DNA from: Shewanella sp. MR-4
GTDB lineage: Bacteria; Pseudomonadota; Gammaproteobacteria; Enterobacterales; Shewanellaceae
Direction of reading: 5' to 3'
Length of the DNA: 64,000 nt
Assembly: GCF_000014685.1 (NCBI RefSeq)
Contig: NC_008321.1
Location: 620,001-684,000, forward strand
In this document: positions 7,149 through 15,875 of the stretch, one piece after another
Layout: each line of letters starts with the position of its first letter
Position numbering within the stretch: position 1 is the first letter of the stretch
Position numbers and translations under genes: made by a program
Notes under the pieces: generated by a model
Told to the model about the DNA's origin: nothing
Databases searched by the model: none
What the model saw: only the letters and a program-made list of their open reading frames with translations

Positions 7149-9302
7149 ATGGACATGGATAGTTTTCCCGAGTCTTTCAACTCCTCAAAAAGCGTTTATG
7201 CCAGCGTGATCAGTTCCAGTTGGCTGATGTTGCTCGCCGCCATTTTTTTCATGGGAATATCTTGGTATGTCCTCGAAGAATATTTAAGAGACCGTGGTGA
7301 AGAGCGCTTTAATAATAATGTGCAAGACCTTATTGGTGCCGTAAGCAGCAGGATGTCAGCTTACGCGCAAGTTTTACGTGGCGGTGTAGGGCTATTTCTC
7401 GCTTCTGATGGCGTTACGCGCCATGAATGGCAACTCTATGTTTCTAATGCCCGACTCTCTGAATATTATCCTGGTATTCAAGGTTTAGGATTTGCACAAC
7501 TTTTAACGCCAGCGACCTTGGATGCATTTACTCGAGAAGTACAACAGGAAGGGGTTGTTGATTACAGGGTAGCCCCCTCAGGGAATAGAGAACTCTATTG
7601 TGCTATCAAATACTTAGAGCCATTTGATTGGCGGAATCAACGGGCGCTTGGTTTTGACATGTGTTCAGAATCGACGCGACGCACAGCCATTTTGCATGCT
7701 ATTGCTACAGGGTTTCCTACCGCGTCGGGTAAGGTCACCTTAGTGCAAGAAACCCCTGACGACACCCAAGCCGGTATTTTAATGTATGCCCCTTTATACC
7801 ATGGTCAGCCGATAACGGAGGAAGAACGTAAACAACAGGCCATAGGCGTTGTTTACGCCCCATTTCGTATGAACGACCTGATGCAAGGCATTATGGGAAA
7901 ACGTTTTTCGGGCTTAAAACTGGCGATTTACGATGGGATTGAGGCTAACAAGGATACTCTGATGTTTACTAGCCACACCGCACTCCCTTCCGCAGATGAT
8001 GTTTTTTATCAATCCCAGTTAGAGACAATGGAAGGTCAAGTATGGCGTTTGGAAGTGTCCTCTGAATCACGATTTATCTCGAGCTCTGAACAAACGCAAA
8101 GCATATGGTTACAGGTAATTGGAAGTGCGTTTATTTTAGTCCTGTTCTACTCAGTGCTAACTATGGCGCGAAATCGCTATCAAGAATCTCGATTAACGGC
8201 AGAGTTAATCGCTAACGAAAAACGCTTTCGCCTCGTCATTGAAGCTTCGCCGAGTGCGCTTTTTATGGTGGATAGGGCGGGTATTATTACCTTAGTTAAT
8301 ACCCATGCTGAACGCTTATTTGGTTATGCAAGAGATGAGCTGCTCGGCCGTTCGATCAATATGTTACTTCCCGAAGCGCTGAGAGATGTGCATCAACAGC
8401 ATATGGGGAATTACCTGGTTCAGCCGATTGCGAAAAATATGTCACTACGGGATGACTTGTTTGGCTGTTGTAAAGATGGGACGCGCCTAGCGATTGAAGT
8501 TGGGTTGACACCTATCCACTTCAGCAATGGGGTGTCGATTCTGGCGACCATTAACAATGTGTCGGAGCGTAAGCGGATTGAAGCGCAGCGCATTGAACAT
8601 ACCGCTGAACTTGAGCGCATCAACAAGGAACTTGACCAGTTTGCCTATATTGCCTCTCACGATCTGAAATCACCCCTGCGTGGCATAGAGCAATTAACTA
8701 ACTGGTTAAGTGAAGATCTAGCCGAAAACACCGATGAAAATGTCCAAAAATATCTAGGGTTAATCCAAAGCCGTATTCAACGTATGGTACTACTACTCGA
8801 CGGGTTATTGATGTTTTCGCGTATTGGGCGGGTTGATGCAGAGCGAGTTGAAGTCGATTCGCGGCAACTGATCGAAGACATGTTTGCCTTAGTTGCCCCG
8901 CCGCAGGGGTTCAGCTTAGCTCTTGAAGGGAATTTCCCAAGGTTTAAGACAGTGAAAACCCTGTTAGAACTGGTGATTAGAAACTTAATCAGCAATGCGA
9001 TTAAACACCACGATAAGGGCGAAGGCGTCATCAAAGTGATATGTGAAACCTCGAATCATCATTATTGGTTTAGCGTGATTGATGATGGGCCAGGGATTTC
9101 TAGCCGTTTTCATGGGAAGGTATTCCAAATGTTCCAGACCCTTAGACCAAGAGATGAAGTCGAAGGCAGTGGTTTGGGACTCTCTTTAGTTAAAAAGACA
9201 GTAGAAAGTCTCGGCGGAAAAATTCAACTAGAATCAGAGGGGCGGGGTTGCTGTTTCAGATTTAGCTGGCCAATGCACATAGTCAACAAGGAGGGGATAT
9301 GA
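7149..9302 (+). CDS. CHASE-PAS sensor histidine kinase
   Basis: 717 residues. A membrane segment at about residues 23-43 and another at about 318-340 enclose a periplasmic CHASE domain (recognisable YYPGIQGLGFAQ and the later GFPTASGKVTLVQ). A PAS domain follows (about 355-475), then HisKA with the phosphorylated His504 in ASHDLKSPLRG, and an ATPase domain with N-box Asn612 (RNLISNAIKHH), DDGPGI (645-650) and GSGLGL (673-678). All catalytic motifs are present, so it should autophosphorylate on sensing a small extracellular ligand that I cannot identify. Its stop overlaps the start of the next response-regulator gene (ATGA), showing translational coupling. Confidence 0.9.
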   Translation: MDMDSFPESFNSSKSVYASVISSSWLMLLAAIFFMGISWYVLEEYLRDRGEERFNNNVQDLIGAVSSRMSAYAQVLRGGVGLFLASDGVTRHEWQLYVSNARLSEYYPGIQGLGFAQLLTPATLDAFTREVQQEGVVDYRVAPSGNRELYCAIKYLEPFDWRNQRALGFDMCSESTRRTAILHAIATGFPTASGKVTLVQETPDDTQAGILMYAPLYHGQPITEEERKQQAIGVVYAPFRMNDLMQGIMGKRFSGLKLAIYDGIEANKDTLMFTSHTALPSADDVFYQSQLETMEGQVWRLEVSSESRFISSSEQTQSIWLQVIGSAFILVLFYSVLTMARNRYQESRLTAELIANEKRFRLVIEASPSALFMVDRAGIITLVNTHAERLFGYARDELLGRSINMLLPEALRDVHQQHMGNYLVQPIAKNMSLRDDLFGCCKDGTRLAIEVGLTPIHFSNGVSILATINNVSERKRIEAQRIEHTAELERINKELDQFAYIASHDLKSPLRGIEQLTNWLSEDLAENTDENVQKYLGLIQSRIQRMVLLLDGLLMFSRIGRVDAERVEVDSRQLIEDMFALVAPPQGFSLALEGNFPRFKTVKTLLELVIRNLISNAIKHHDKGEGVIKVICETSNHHYWFSVIDDGPGISSRFHGKVFQMFQTLRPRDEVEGSGLGLSLVKKTVESLGGKIQLESEGRGCCFRFSWPMHIVNKEGI

Positions 9303-9733
9303 GCAATAGTCATGACTACAAACAAGTCACCATTTTATTAGTGGATGATGACGATGTGGATTATATGGCGGTGCAGAGGGCGATGAAGCAGTTGCGCTTA
9401 TTAAACCCCCTTGTAAGAGCGAGAGATGGCCTCGAAGCACTTGCCATTTTGACACATTCAGATGCCATAAAAGGTTCCTATTTAATTTTGCTCGATCTCA
9501 ATATGCCCAGAATGAATGGGTTCGAATTTCTTGAGCATATTCGCGCTAATCCTGCCCTGTCCTCCTCTGTGGTTTTTATGCTAACGACCTCAAGCACTGA
9601 TGAAGACAGGATGAGAGCTTACAGCCACCACGTCGCAGGTTACATGGTGAAAACGGATATTAAAGACGGTTTTAATAACATTTTTAATATGTTGGAAGGT
9701 TACTGGCGCATAGTGGAGCTTCCAAGCGTATAG
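9299..9733 (+). CDS. Single-domain response regulator (Rcp1-like)
   Basis: 144 residues, a lone receiver domain. The acidic pocket (VDDDDVD, residues 15-21), the phospho-acceptor Asp66 in LLDLNMPRMNGF and Lys118 near the end are all present. Such stand-alone receivers usually take a phosphate from a kinase whose HisKA/HATPase region is of the bacteriophytochrome type, as the gene upstream is. It overlaps that kinase gene by 4 bases and is followed 9 bases later by the REC-GGDEF-EAL gene, so it probably either diverts phosphate or acts as an intermediate to the third protein. No output domain is present. Confidence 0.9.
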   Translation: MSNSHDYKQVTILLVDDDDVDYMAVQRAMKQLRLLNPLVRARDGLEALAILTHSDAIKGSYLILLDLNMPRMNGFEFLEHIRANPALSSSVVFMLTTSSTDEDRMRAYSHHVAGYMVKTDIKDGFNNIFNMLEGYWRIVELPSV

Positions 9734-9742
9734 GGGGTGTAT

Positions 9743-11461
9743 ATGGACTTACTACTGATCGATGATGATGACGTCGATAGAACTGCCATTATTAGGGCAT
9801 TGCGACAGTCGAAATTAGCCTTTAACGTGATTGAGGCAAACTGTGCTTTCGATGGTTTAAACCTAGCACTAGAGCGCCATTTTGACGGCATATTACTCGA
9901 TTATTTGTTGCCCGATGCTAATGGATTGGAAGTGTTGATCAAACTCAACTCTATGACTCAGGAACAAACAGTCGTGTTAATGTTGAGTCGCTATGAAGAT
10001 GAAAAACTGGCGCAGCGTTGCATCGAGTTAGGTGCGCAGGATTTTTTACTGAAAGATGAAGTCAATTCAAGAATCTTAAGCCGTTCAATTCGTTACGCCA
10101 AACAACGTGCCTCTATGGCGCTAGCCTTACGAAATAGCCACCAAAAACTAAAAGAATTGGCCGAGCACGATTCGCTCACTAAATTAATGAATCGCTATGG
10201 GTTTGAGTTGTGTCTGAATCGAGCGATTGCGAGGGCTAAACGCAGTAATGATTTTTTAGCGGTAATATTACTCGATCTCGATGATTTTAAAGCGATTAAT
10301 GACACATTGGGGCATCAAACGGGTGACATCCTATTAGTAAAGGTGGCGTCGAGGTTAAGTTCGGTATTGCGAGATGGGGATGTTATTGCACGCTTAGGCG
10401 GTGATGAGTTTGTGGTGCTGGTGACCGACAATGACTACAAATACTTCCCCATGATAGTCGCCAATCGCCTGCTGAAGGCTTTCGAAGAAGTGTTTGGTCT
10501 TGGGGATAACGATGTCATGATCGGTGCCAGTATTGGAGTCGCCTTTTATAACGAGGCGGCATCCAATAGCTCCGAATTGATGAAATGTGCCGATATCGCC
10601 ATGTATCGCGCGAAAAAAATGGGCCGTAACCAGATCCAATTTTATTCCGAAGCGTTAGACCGTGAAGTGCGTTATCGCAATCATATCGAATCTAGTCTGA
10701 GAATGGCTCAGAAGCAGAATGAACTTAAAGTTTACTATCAGGCGCAAGTCGATTCGAAAACACACCAAATTATCGGTATGGAAGCGTTAATCCGTTGGTT
10801 GCATCCACAAGATGGATTGATTTCACCGGACCAGTTTCTGCCCATTGCTGAAGAAATCGGACTGATGGAGGAAATTGGAGATTGGATCCTGCTTGAGGCG
10901 TGCCGACAGGCGCAGCAATGGCTGAAGCAGTTAGCTCCTACGGGACATAGTTTTACCATGGCGGTAAACTTGTCAGCATCGCAAATTGGTCATATTGATC
11001 TCTATGAGAAAATTGTGAAAATGCTAGCCGAAACAGGGCTTTCACCAAAGGCGCTGGAATTAGAGATTACCGAAAACTGTTTGATTGAAGAACCCCATGA
11101 GCATGCCAAGGTGCTGGATAAAATTGCGCAACTCGGGGTGCGATTTGCCCTCGATGACTTTGGCACAGGTTTTTCGTCATTAGAGCATATAAAGCTGTTT
11201 CCTATCAGTGTGTTAAAAATCGACAAGAGCTTTATCGCCTCCTACGATAAGGATGAAAAGGACGCTCGGTTACTCACGGCACTACTCAATTTTGCCTATG
11301 GTTTTAATGTCACATCTGTTGCTGAAGGGATTGAAACCGTTGAACAAGCCGAGTTTTGCACCGAAAGACACTGTGACGTGTTGCAGGGGTACCTTTTCTC
11401 ACGCCCCATAGAAGCAAGTGAATTTGAAGCAAAGTTCATCATTCCTTTACTTCCTAAATAG
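9743..11461 (+). CDS. Response regulator with GGDEF and EAL domains (c-di-GMP turnover)
   Basis: 572 residues from the ATG at 9743, chosen because AGGGGG (9732-9737) lies 5 bases before it; a GTG at 9737 is in frame but overlaps that site. An N-terminal receiver domain has Asp53 as acceptor. The GGDEF domain has an intact GGDEF at residues 219-223 and a RDGD inhibitory site five residues before it. The EAL domain has EAL at 347-349 and the later VNLSAS, LEITEN, LDDFGTGFSS, KIDKSF and AEGIE motifs. Both activities, c-di-GMP synthesis and hydrolysis, are therefore possible, and the phosphorylation state set by the upstream kinase probably decides the balance. Third gene of the signalling operon. 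Confidence 0.9.
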   Translation: MDLLLIDDDDVDRTAIIRALRQSKLAFNVIEANCAFDGLNLALERHFDGILLDYLLPDANGLEVLIKLNSMTQEQTVVLMLSRYEDEKLAQRCIELGAQDFLLKDEVNSRILSRSIRYAKQRASMALALRNSHQKLKELAEHDSLTKLMNRYGFELCLNRAIARAKRSNDFLAVILLDLDDFKAINDTLGHQTGDILLVKVASRLSSVLRDGDVIARLGGDEFVVLVTDNDYKYFPMIVANRLLKAFEEVFGLGDNDVMIGASIGVAFYNEAASNSSELMKCADIAMYRAKKMGRNQIQFYSEALDREVRYRNHIESSLRMAQKQNELKVYYQAQVDSKTHQIIGMEALIRWLHPQDGLISPDQFLPIAEEIGLMEEIGDWILLEACRQAQQWLKQLAPTGHSFTMAVNLSASQIGHIDLYEKIVKMLAETGLSPKALELEITENCLIEEPHEHAKVLDKIAQLGVRFALDDFGTGFSSLEHIKLFPISVLKIDKSFIASYDKDEKDARLLTALLNFAYGFNVTSVAEGIETVEQAEFCTERHCDVLQGYLFSRPIEASEFEAKFIIPLLPK

Positions 11462-11627
11462 TGCTCCTAAATTGTGAAGATTATCTTACGTTTGGCTATG
11501 GCTTAGGTTTTCGTCTGGTGAGGAATATTTTCTTGCTTTACACTCAGCAATAGACAAATATCTGCGCCCCTTTCTGATGCAGTGTGCTCAGAGCTTCAAT
11601 CACAGTGTTTAATTTGGTCATTTGGCA

Positions 11628-12533
11628 ATGAAAATAGGTATCTTATCCCAGTTCCCTGAGTTGTATTCCACCCGACGTTTAGTGGCGGCCTGCGAGAGCC
11701 GTGGCCATGAAGCCGTGGTTATTAATACCTTGAATTGCTACATGAATATCAACTCCATCAAGCCGAGCATTCATTATCAAGGCCAAGAGTTAACAGGATT
11801 CGATGCCATTATTCCGCGGATCCACGCGAGTGTGACCTTTTATGGCTGTGCCGTTGTGCGCCAATTTGAAATGATGGGCGTATTTGCCGCCAACGACTCG
11901 ATTTCAATCGCACGTTCGCGGGACAAGTTACGCGCGCTGCAATTGCTTTCCCGCAAAGGTATCGGCATGCCAGTGACGGGATTTGCCAATAAACCCAATG
12001 ATATTCCCGACTTGATTAACATGGTGGGCGGTGCCCCTTTAGTGATTAAGTTGTTGGAAGGCACCCAAGGGATTGGCGTGGTGTTAGCCGAAACCAAAAC
12101 CGCCGCCGAGAGCGTGATTGAAGCCTTTTTAGGGCTGAAAGCCAATATCATGGTGCAGGAATATATTAAGGAGTCCAACGGCAGCGATATTCGCTGTTTT
12201 GTGGTCGGCGATAAAGTCGTGGCTTCGATGAAGCGCCAAGGGCCTGAAGGGGATTTTCGCTCTAATCTGCACTTAGGCGGCTGCGGCGAGAAAGTAAAAA
12301 TTACGCCCGAAGAGCGCAAGATGGCGGTTGCCGCTGTGAAAGCCATGGGATTAGTGGTCGCGGGGGTCGATATTTTACGATCGAATCGCGGCCCCTTGAT
12401 CCTAGAGGTGAACTCGGCGCCCGGTATTGAAGGCATTGAGCAGACCACGGGGATTTCGGTGACTGAGCCTATCGTGGAATATATTGAGAAGATGGTATTA
12501 GCGCGTAAATCGAATCGCGCCGTGATAGCCTAA
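11628..12533 (+). CDS. rimK: ATP-grasp ligase RimK (ribosomal protein S6 glutamate ligase)
   Basis: 301 residues from the ATG at 11628; a TTG two codons upstream is in frame, but MKIGILSQ matches the start of RimK proteins. RimK adds glutamate residues to the C-terminus of ribosomal protein S6. The N-terminal pre-ATP-grasp fold is followed by the central ATP-grasp with a glycine-rich loop (LLEGTQGIGV), VQEYI and the metal-binding LILEVNSAPGIEGIE near the end. The length is standard. No strong ribosome-binding site precedes it. It has no RimB-like protease partner beside it here. A strong hairpin terminator follows. Confidence 0.9.
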   Translation: MKIGILSQFPELYSTRRLVAACESRGHEAVVINTLNCYMNINSIKPSIHYQGQELTGFDAIIPRIHASVTFYGCAVVRQFEMMGVFAANDSISIARSRDKLRALQLLSRKGIGMPVTGFANKPNDIPDLINMVGGAPLVIKLLEGTQGIGVVLAETKTAAESVIEAFLGLKANIMVQEYIKESNGSDIRCFVVGDKVVASMKRQGPEGDFRSNLHLGGCGEKVKITPEERKMAVAAVKAMGLVVAGVDILRSNRGPLILEVNSAPGIEGIEQTTGISVTEPIVEYIEKMVLARKSNRAVIA

Positions 12534-12537
12534 CAAA

Positions 12538-12566
12538 AACGCCGCGATTATCGCGGCGTTTTTTTT
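12538..12566. terminator. Bidirectional rho-independent terminator after rimK
   Basis: AACGCCGCGA (12538-12547) and TCGCGGCGTT (12551-12560) form a GC-rich stem over a TTA loop, followed by six more T. An A-run precedes it, so it serves rimK (plus) and the convergent outer-membrane protein gene (minus). Confidence 0.9.
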
Positions 12567-12576
12567 GCGTTTAATT

Positions 12577-13269
12577 TTATAAATCAAAGCTGTAGGAATA
12601 GCCTAAAACAACCTTGGCATCATCACCCTGCAGATCGGTATCCGACACCATAAATGAGACTGTGCCCATGCTGGTATCGGCACTGAGTGTGACGTTGTAA
12701 TCTGCGTAGTTATCCTCATCGAACCAAGATTCGACTACATCGCCGCTGGAATAACCGTAGTGCAATGACAGGCTCAGCTTATCCGTCAGTGGGAAAGACG
12801 CAGTGGCCGCAAGATAACTCATATCTTTGTTATCTAATGGCTCGGCCGCGACATCATCACCGGCGTTGATCACGTGGGAATAACTGAGTTCAAACCATTT
12901 CCAGGTGATGGCACCGTGCAGTTCACCAAAATCGATGCTGCCTTCGGCATCGGGGTAAGCGTAGTAGAGGTAGCCAATATCGTAGCTGAGGTCTTCGGTG
13001 ATGTTGCCGCCGTAGCCTGCGTAGAGATCCAACTCATAGCTGGTATCGTCGCCAAAGTCGACATTTGAGGCCCAAGTGCCGGCATAGAATCCGGAGTCAT
13101 GGCTATAGTCAATGCCTCCTTGGATAGCGACCGCATCGTTGGTTTGAGTTACCCCGCGCCATAGATAGTTTGAGGTGCCGCCAATATTGCCGGACACCGC
13201 CGCAAAGGCGTTGGTCGTTAATAACAATCCCGTCGATAATGCCAAAACGCTGTACAGTGATTTTCTCAT
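12577..13269 (-). CDS. TorF-family putative outer-membrane porin
   Basis: 230 residues from the ATG at 13269, chosen because a GAGGGG ribosome-binding sequence lies 6 bases before it and because the protein then opens with a clean signal peptide (MRKSLYSVLALSTGLLLTT, cleavage after AFA). The mature part begins VSGNIGGTSNYLWRGVTQT, the signature of the TorF/Gcw_chp (TIGR02001-type) outer-membrane family, followed by alternating aromatic-rich beta strands and a C-terminal YSYSFDL strand. It is predicted to be a small barrel of unknown substrate. It is convergent with rimK and shares its terminator. An 8-bp inverted repeat lies about 40 bases upstream. Confidence 0.85.
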   Translation of the reverse strand: MRKSLYSVLALSTGLLLTTNAFAAVSGNIGGTSNYLWRGVTQTNDAVAIQGGIDYSHDSGFYAGTWASNVDFGDDTSYELDLYAGYGGNITEDLSYDIGYLYYAYPDAEGSIDFGELHGAITWKWFELSYSHVINAGDDVAAEPLDNKDMSYLAATASFPLTDKLSLSLHYGYSSGDVVESWFDEDNYADYNVTLSADTSMGTVSFMVSDTDLQGDDAKVVLGYSYSFDL

Positions 13270-13306
13270 TCTCATCCCCTCGATTGACTTATTTATCGAT
13301 TCACTC

Positions 13307-13330
13307 ATGTCACCATAGAGTGGGTGACAT
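13307..13330. repeat. Inverted repeat upstream of the TorF-family gene
   Basis: ATGTCACC (13307-13314) is repeated in inverse as GGTGACAT (13323-13330) with an 8-base spacer. It lies 38-61 bases before the outer-membrane protein start, in the right place for an operator near a promoter. I cannot assign a regulator. Confidence 0.5.
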
Positions 13331-13514
13331 TGGTGCATCATGGTTTTTTCTGATAAGGGAATTGCTAATCACATGCCATTATTTGAACATCTTTAAAAAC
13401 AATTGGTTGCATAATTGATGTTAATTAAATGTTTTAAAATGCTCAAAAATGGAGCGGTGGACGCACTGTGTTTGTGCAAAAAATCATCTTTCATGCTTTC
13501 GTGAGGGCAAAAAA

Positions 13515-13536
13515 AACGCCTCACAGAGGAGGCGTT
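13515..13536 (-). terminator. Rho-independent terminator of the HU gene
   Basis: AACGCCTC (13515-13522) and GAGGCGTT (13529-13536) form a stem over ACAGAG. On the minus strand it is followed by a run of T (the A-run at 13508-13516), so it ends the HU transcript. Confidence 0.85.
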
Positions 13537-13559
13537 TTATAAAATCAATGTCGAGCGAA

Positions 13560-13832
13560 TTAGTTCACACTATCACGCAAGGTTTTACCCGCTTTAAACT
13601 TAGGCACAGTGGCTTCAGCGATCTGAATTTCTTTACCTGTCTGTGGGTTACGGCCAGTACGAGCTGCGCGAGTGGAGGTTTCAAAAGAGCCAAATCCAAC
13701 GATAGAGATCTTGTCACCGTTTTTCATTGATTCAGTAATAGCTGCTTCGAAAGATTTCAATGCACGTGCTGCTTCAGCTTTAGTGATATCGGCATTTTCT
13801 GCAATCTTGGCAATAAGTTCAGTTTTGTTCAT
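13560..13832 (-). CDS. HU-family DNA-binding protein
   Basis: 90 residues, the exact length of bacterial HU. The sequence opens MNKTELIAKIAENADITKAEA and carries the family hallmarks GFGSFE (about residues 46-51), the DNA-binding arm with ARTGRNPQTG (about 58-67) and the C-terminal PKFKAGKTLRDSVN. HU is an abundant nucleoid protein that bends DNA without sequence specificity. The start at 13832 gives the family-standard N-terminus. Shewanella has several HU/IHF paralogues and I do not assign alpha or beta. The gene has its own terminator and appears monocistronic. Confidence 0.95.
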   Translation of the reverse strand: MNKTELIAKIAENADITKAEAARALKSFEAAITESMKNGDKISIVGFGSFETSTRAARTGRNPQTGKEIQIAEATVPKFKAGKTLRDSVN

Positions 13833-13978
13833 CTTTATTGTCTCTTCTTTCCGTAGATTTATTAAGTCAGCGTGCCTAACATGCCACAAGGTTTAGCCAT
13901 TGGAAAGCCCTTTGCTACGGGCTTGTGTCCTATAAGTAACAAAAATGCAGAATATTTACCCCATTCGTGACTTAGGTT

Positions 13979-14776
13979 TTATTCTTCGAGCAGTTGATAT
14001 AAGAGCTGCTTTACCAATTTGGGTTCGAAGGGTTTATCGCACAGGGCATTGACTCCCGCCTGAGAGACATTGCTCAGGTGAGCATCATTCGCTTCCGAAG
14101 ACACCATGAGGATAGGCACATGGGATTGCTGGCTTTCATTACGGATAAATTGAGTGAGTGCTAGGCCATCAACACTGGGCATATTGTAATCGGTAATGAT
14201 CAGGTCAAACATATTATTACGCATTAACTCAATGGCTTGAGCGCCATCTTCCGCTTCGGTGATCTGCTTGATCCCAAGGTTGCCAATGGTACGTTTAATC
14301 ACATTGCGCGCCATGCGGCTGTCATCGACCACGAGCACTCGCACGTCATGCACATCGAAGTGACTTAGGTCGAGTTCATCGTGGCTGAGCAAATCGATGG
14401 TCGCATTTAGCGCCTTGCCTAAGTGTTCGGCATTAAAAGGTTTTGGCAGAATCGCGACCACGCCAGACTGGCGGAAAATTTCCAATTGCTCGCGGCGACA
14501 TTCGCTCGAAACCAACATAAATTGAATGTCTTTATATTCGCTTTTGGTGCGCAGGTAGCTTAAAAACTCGGTCGCGGTGCCATCTTCAAAATACATGGCG
14601 CTAGCGATGAGATCCGGTTTGTGGCGGGCAATCAACTCCCTTGCTTGGGTCAAACTTGCGGCATTTTGGATGCTGATAATGCCTTCTTGCTGTAAACGCT
14701 TGATGATAATGCGGCGCTGGGTTTCCGATGGCTCAACAATGAGAATCGAGAGTTCGCTAGGCGATAAATGAGTCAT
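13979..14776 (-). CDS. Double-receiver response regulator with a degenerate first domain
   Basis: 265 residues made of two receiver domains and nothing else. The second (about residues 143-265) is intact: VVDDSRMARN, acceptor Asp196 in IITDYNMPSVDGLA, and Lys in CDKPFEP. The first (about 8-130) keeps the fold and the KPFN lysine segment, but its acidic pocket is VEPSE and the acceptor position is Ala60 (LIASAMYFEDG), so it should not be phosphorylated. No DNA-binding or enzymatic output is present. Tandem receivers like this can act as phosphate sinks, adaptors or chemotaxis-like effectors. No kinase gene lies beside it, so the partner is unknown. Confidence 0.85.
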   Translation of the reverse strand: MTHLSPSELSILIVEPSETQRRIIIKRLQQEGIISIQNAASLTQARELIARHKPDLIASAMYFEDGTATEFLSYLRTKSEYKDIQFMLVSSECRREQLEIFRQSGVVAILPKPFNAEHLGKALNATIDLLSHDELDLSHFDVHDVRVLVVDDSRMARNVIKRTIGNLGIKQITEAEDGAQAIELMRNNMFDLIITDYNMPSVDGLALTQFIRNESQQSHVPILMVSSEANDAHLSNVSQAGVNALCDKPFEPKLVKQLLYQLLEE

Positions 14777-14850
14777 AGTGGCTGGCTTTATCAGGTCTTT
14801 TAGGGAGCCGTTAACTTAGTCTAGAAACAAGGGCTTAGCAATAAACACGC

Positions 14851-15234
14851 TTACGCTTTTACCTTTGCGGTTAAATAATTATGGGTGATGCGGGAAAAGG
14901 CTACCCAATACTGCACCAATAACAAGGCGATGATGCTTAACACTAAGGGCAACATGGGAATATTGTGACCTTCAATCACCACTTTGACATCTTGCGGGGT
15001 GATTTGATAGGCGATAATCGCGGTAATCCCCAGTGCCGACAGGCCTAAGGTCTGTAATCCAATATAAATTTTCAGCACTAAGCTAGACCAAGGTGCCTGC
15101 GTGAGTATGCCAAACAAGACTGGTAATACACCTAGGCTGAATAGATCGAATGAACCTGTCGCAACCGCCCGCAGTAACGCGACTATGGCAAATAGGGTGT
15201 AGAGGGCTATCAGTATAATAAGGCGTTTAGGCAT
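14851..15234 (-). CDS. Hypothetical inner-membrane protein, four helices
   Basis: 127 residues from the ATG at 15234 (MPKRLIILIALYTLFAIVAL). An in-frame TTG at 15270 would add 12 residues but neither start has a good ribosome-binding site. There are about four hydrophobic segments, with short loops, and no recognisable motif. It sits after the double-receiver gene on the same strand reading order (it is upstream of it), with 74 bases between them, so co-transcription is possible but not shown. I do not recognise the family. Confidence 0.6.
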   Translation of the reverse strand: MPKRLIILIALYTLFAIVALLRAVATGSFDLFSLGVLPVLFGILTQAPWSSLVLKIYIGLQTLGLSALGITAIIAYQITPQDVKVVIEGHNIPMLPLVLSIIALLLVQYWVAFSRITHNYLTAKVKA

Positions 15235-15359
15235 TGGCTCGGGTTTACTGGCTGATGTTAAGTGGGGCAAGTGTAGGAAAAGCCCTGAACTGAGTCCAGC
15301 ATAACCGTATTATCATGTAGAATACGCCTTTGCTTAGGCATTCAATATTAGGTTAAGTG

Positions 15360-15869
15360 ATGACAGAAGTAGAATTTTGGGACTTAGTGACCCGCAGTGA
15401 ACCCGCGCAATCCCAGGAATCTTTAGCGCAGGCATTAAAGCAAAAGTTGGCAGAGCTGAGTGACGACGAGTTAAAAGCCTTCGATAAATTGTTTGGCCAA
15501 CAGATGCGTCGAAGCTACTTATGGTCAGTATGGGGAGCGGCTTATATCATCACTGGCTGTGATTCCGATTATGCTTTTGCCGAATTTCGCGCATTTTTAA
15601 TTTCACTTGGGCAGGCGCGTTACGAGGCGGTGATTGCCAATCCTGACACTTTGGCGCAGTTAACGGCATGGCCTGAGAAAGACGGCTATGCCTATCCTTT
15701 TATCGAAGATTATGACTTGATTGCGGGCCAATTGTACGAGGATAGAACTGGCAAAGAGTTACCTTTCATGCCTTCGGGTAAAGCGACGCCAGCGGGTAAA
15801 AAATTTAGCACTAAGCCCAAAGATTTAAAACAGCAATATCCAGAGCTTAGTGCGCGATTTCCGTTTTAA
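15360..15869 (+). CDS. DUF4240 family protein
   Basis: 169 residues from the ATG at 15360 (a GTG overlaps just upstream). The sequence opens MTEVEFWDLVTRS and contains WGAAYIITGCDSDYAFAEFRA and RYEAVIANPD, the pattern I associate with DUF4240. It is cytoplasmic, acidic and mostly helical, with no catalytic motif that I can point to. The family is often encoded near WGR or polymorphic-toxin immunity genes in other bacteria, but nothing of that kind is near here. Function unknown. It is convergent with the next small exported protein gene. Confidence 0.75.
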   Translation: MTEVEFWDLVTRSEPAQSQESLAQALKQKLAELSDDELKAFDKLFGQQMRRSYLWSVWGAAYIITGCDSDYAFAEFRAFLISLGQARYEAVIANPDTLAQLTAWPEKDGYAYPFIEDYDLIAGQLYEDRTGKELPFMPSGKATPAGKKFSTKPKDLKQQYPELSARFPF

Positions 15870-15875
15870 TTCGGC

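Noticed and set aside
11840..12448. A 202-codon open frame antisense to rimK
   Set aside because: It lies wholly inside a clear RimK gene on the other strand, has no recognisable family, and the composition is that of an antisense shadow.
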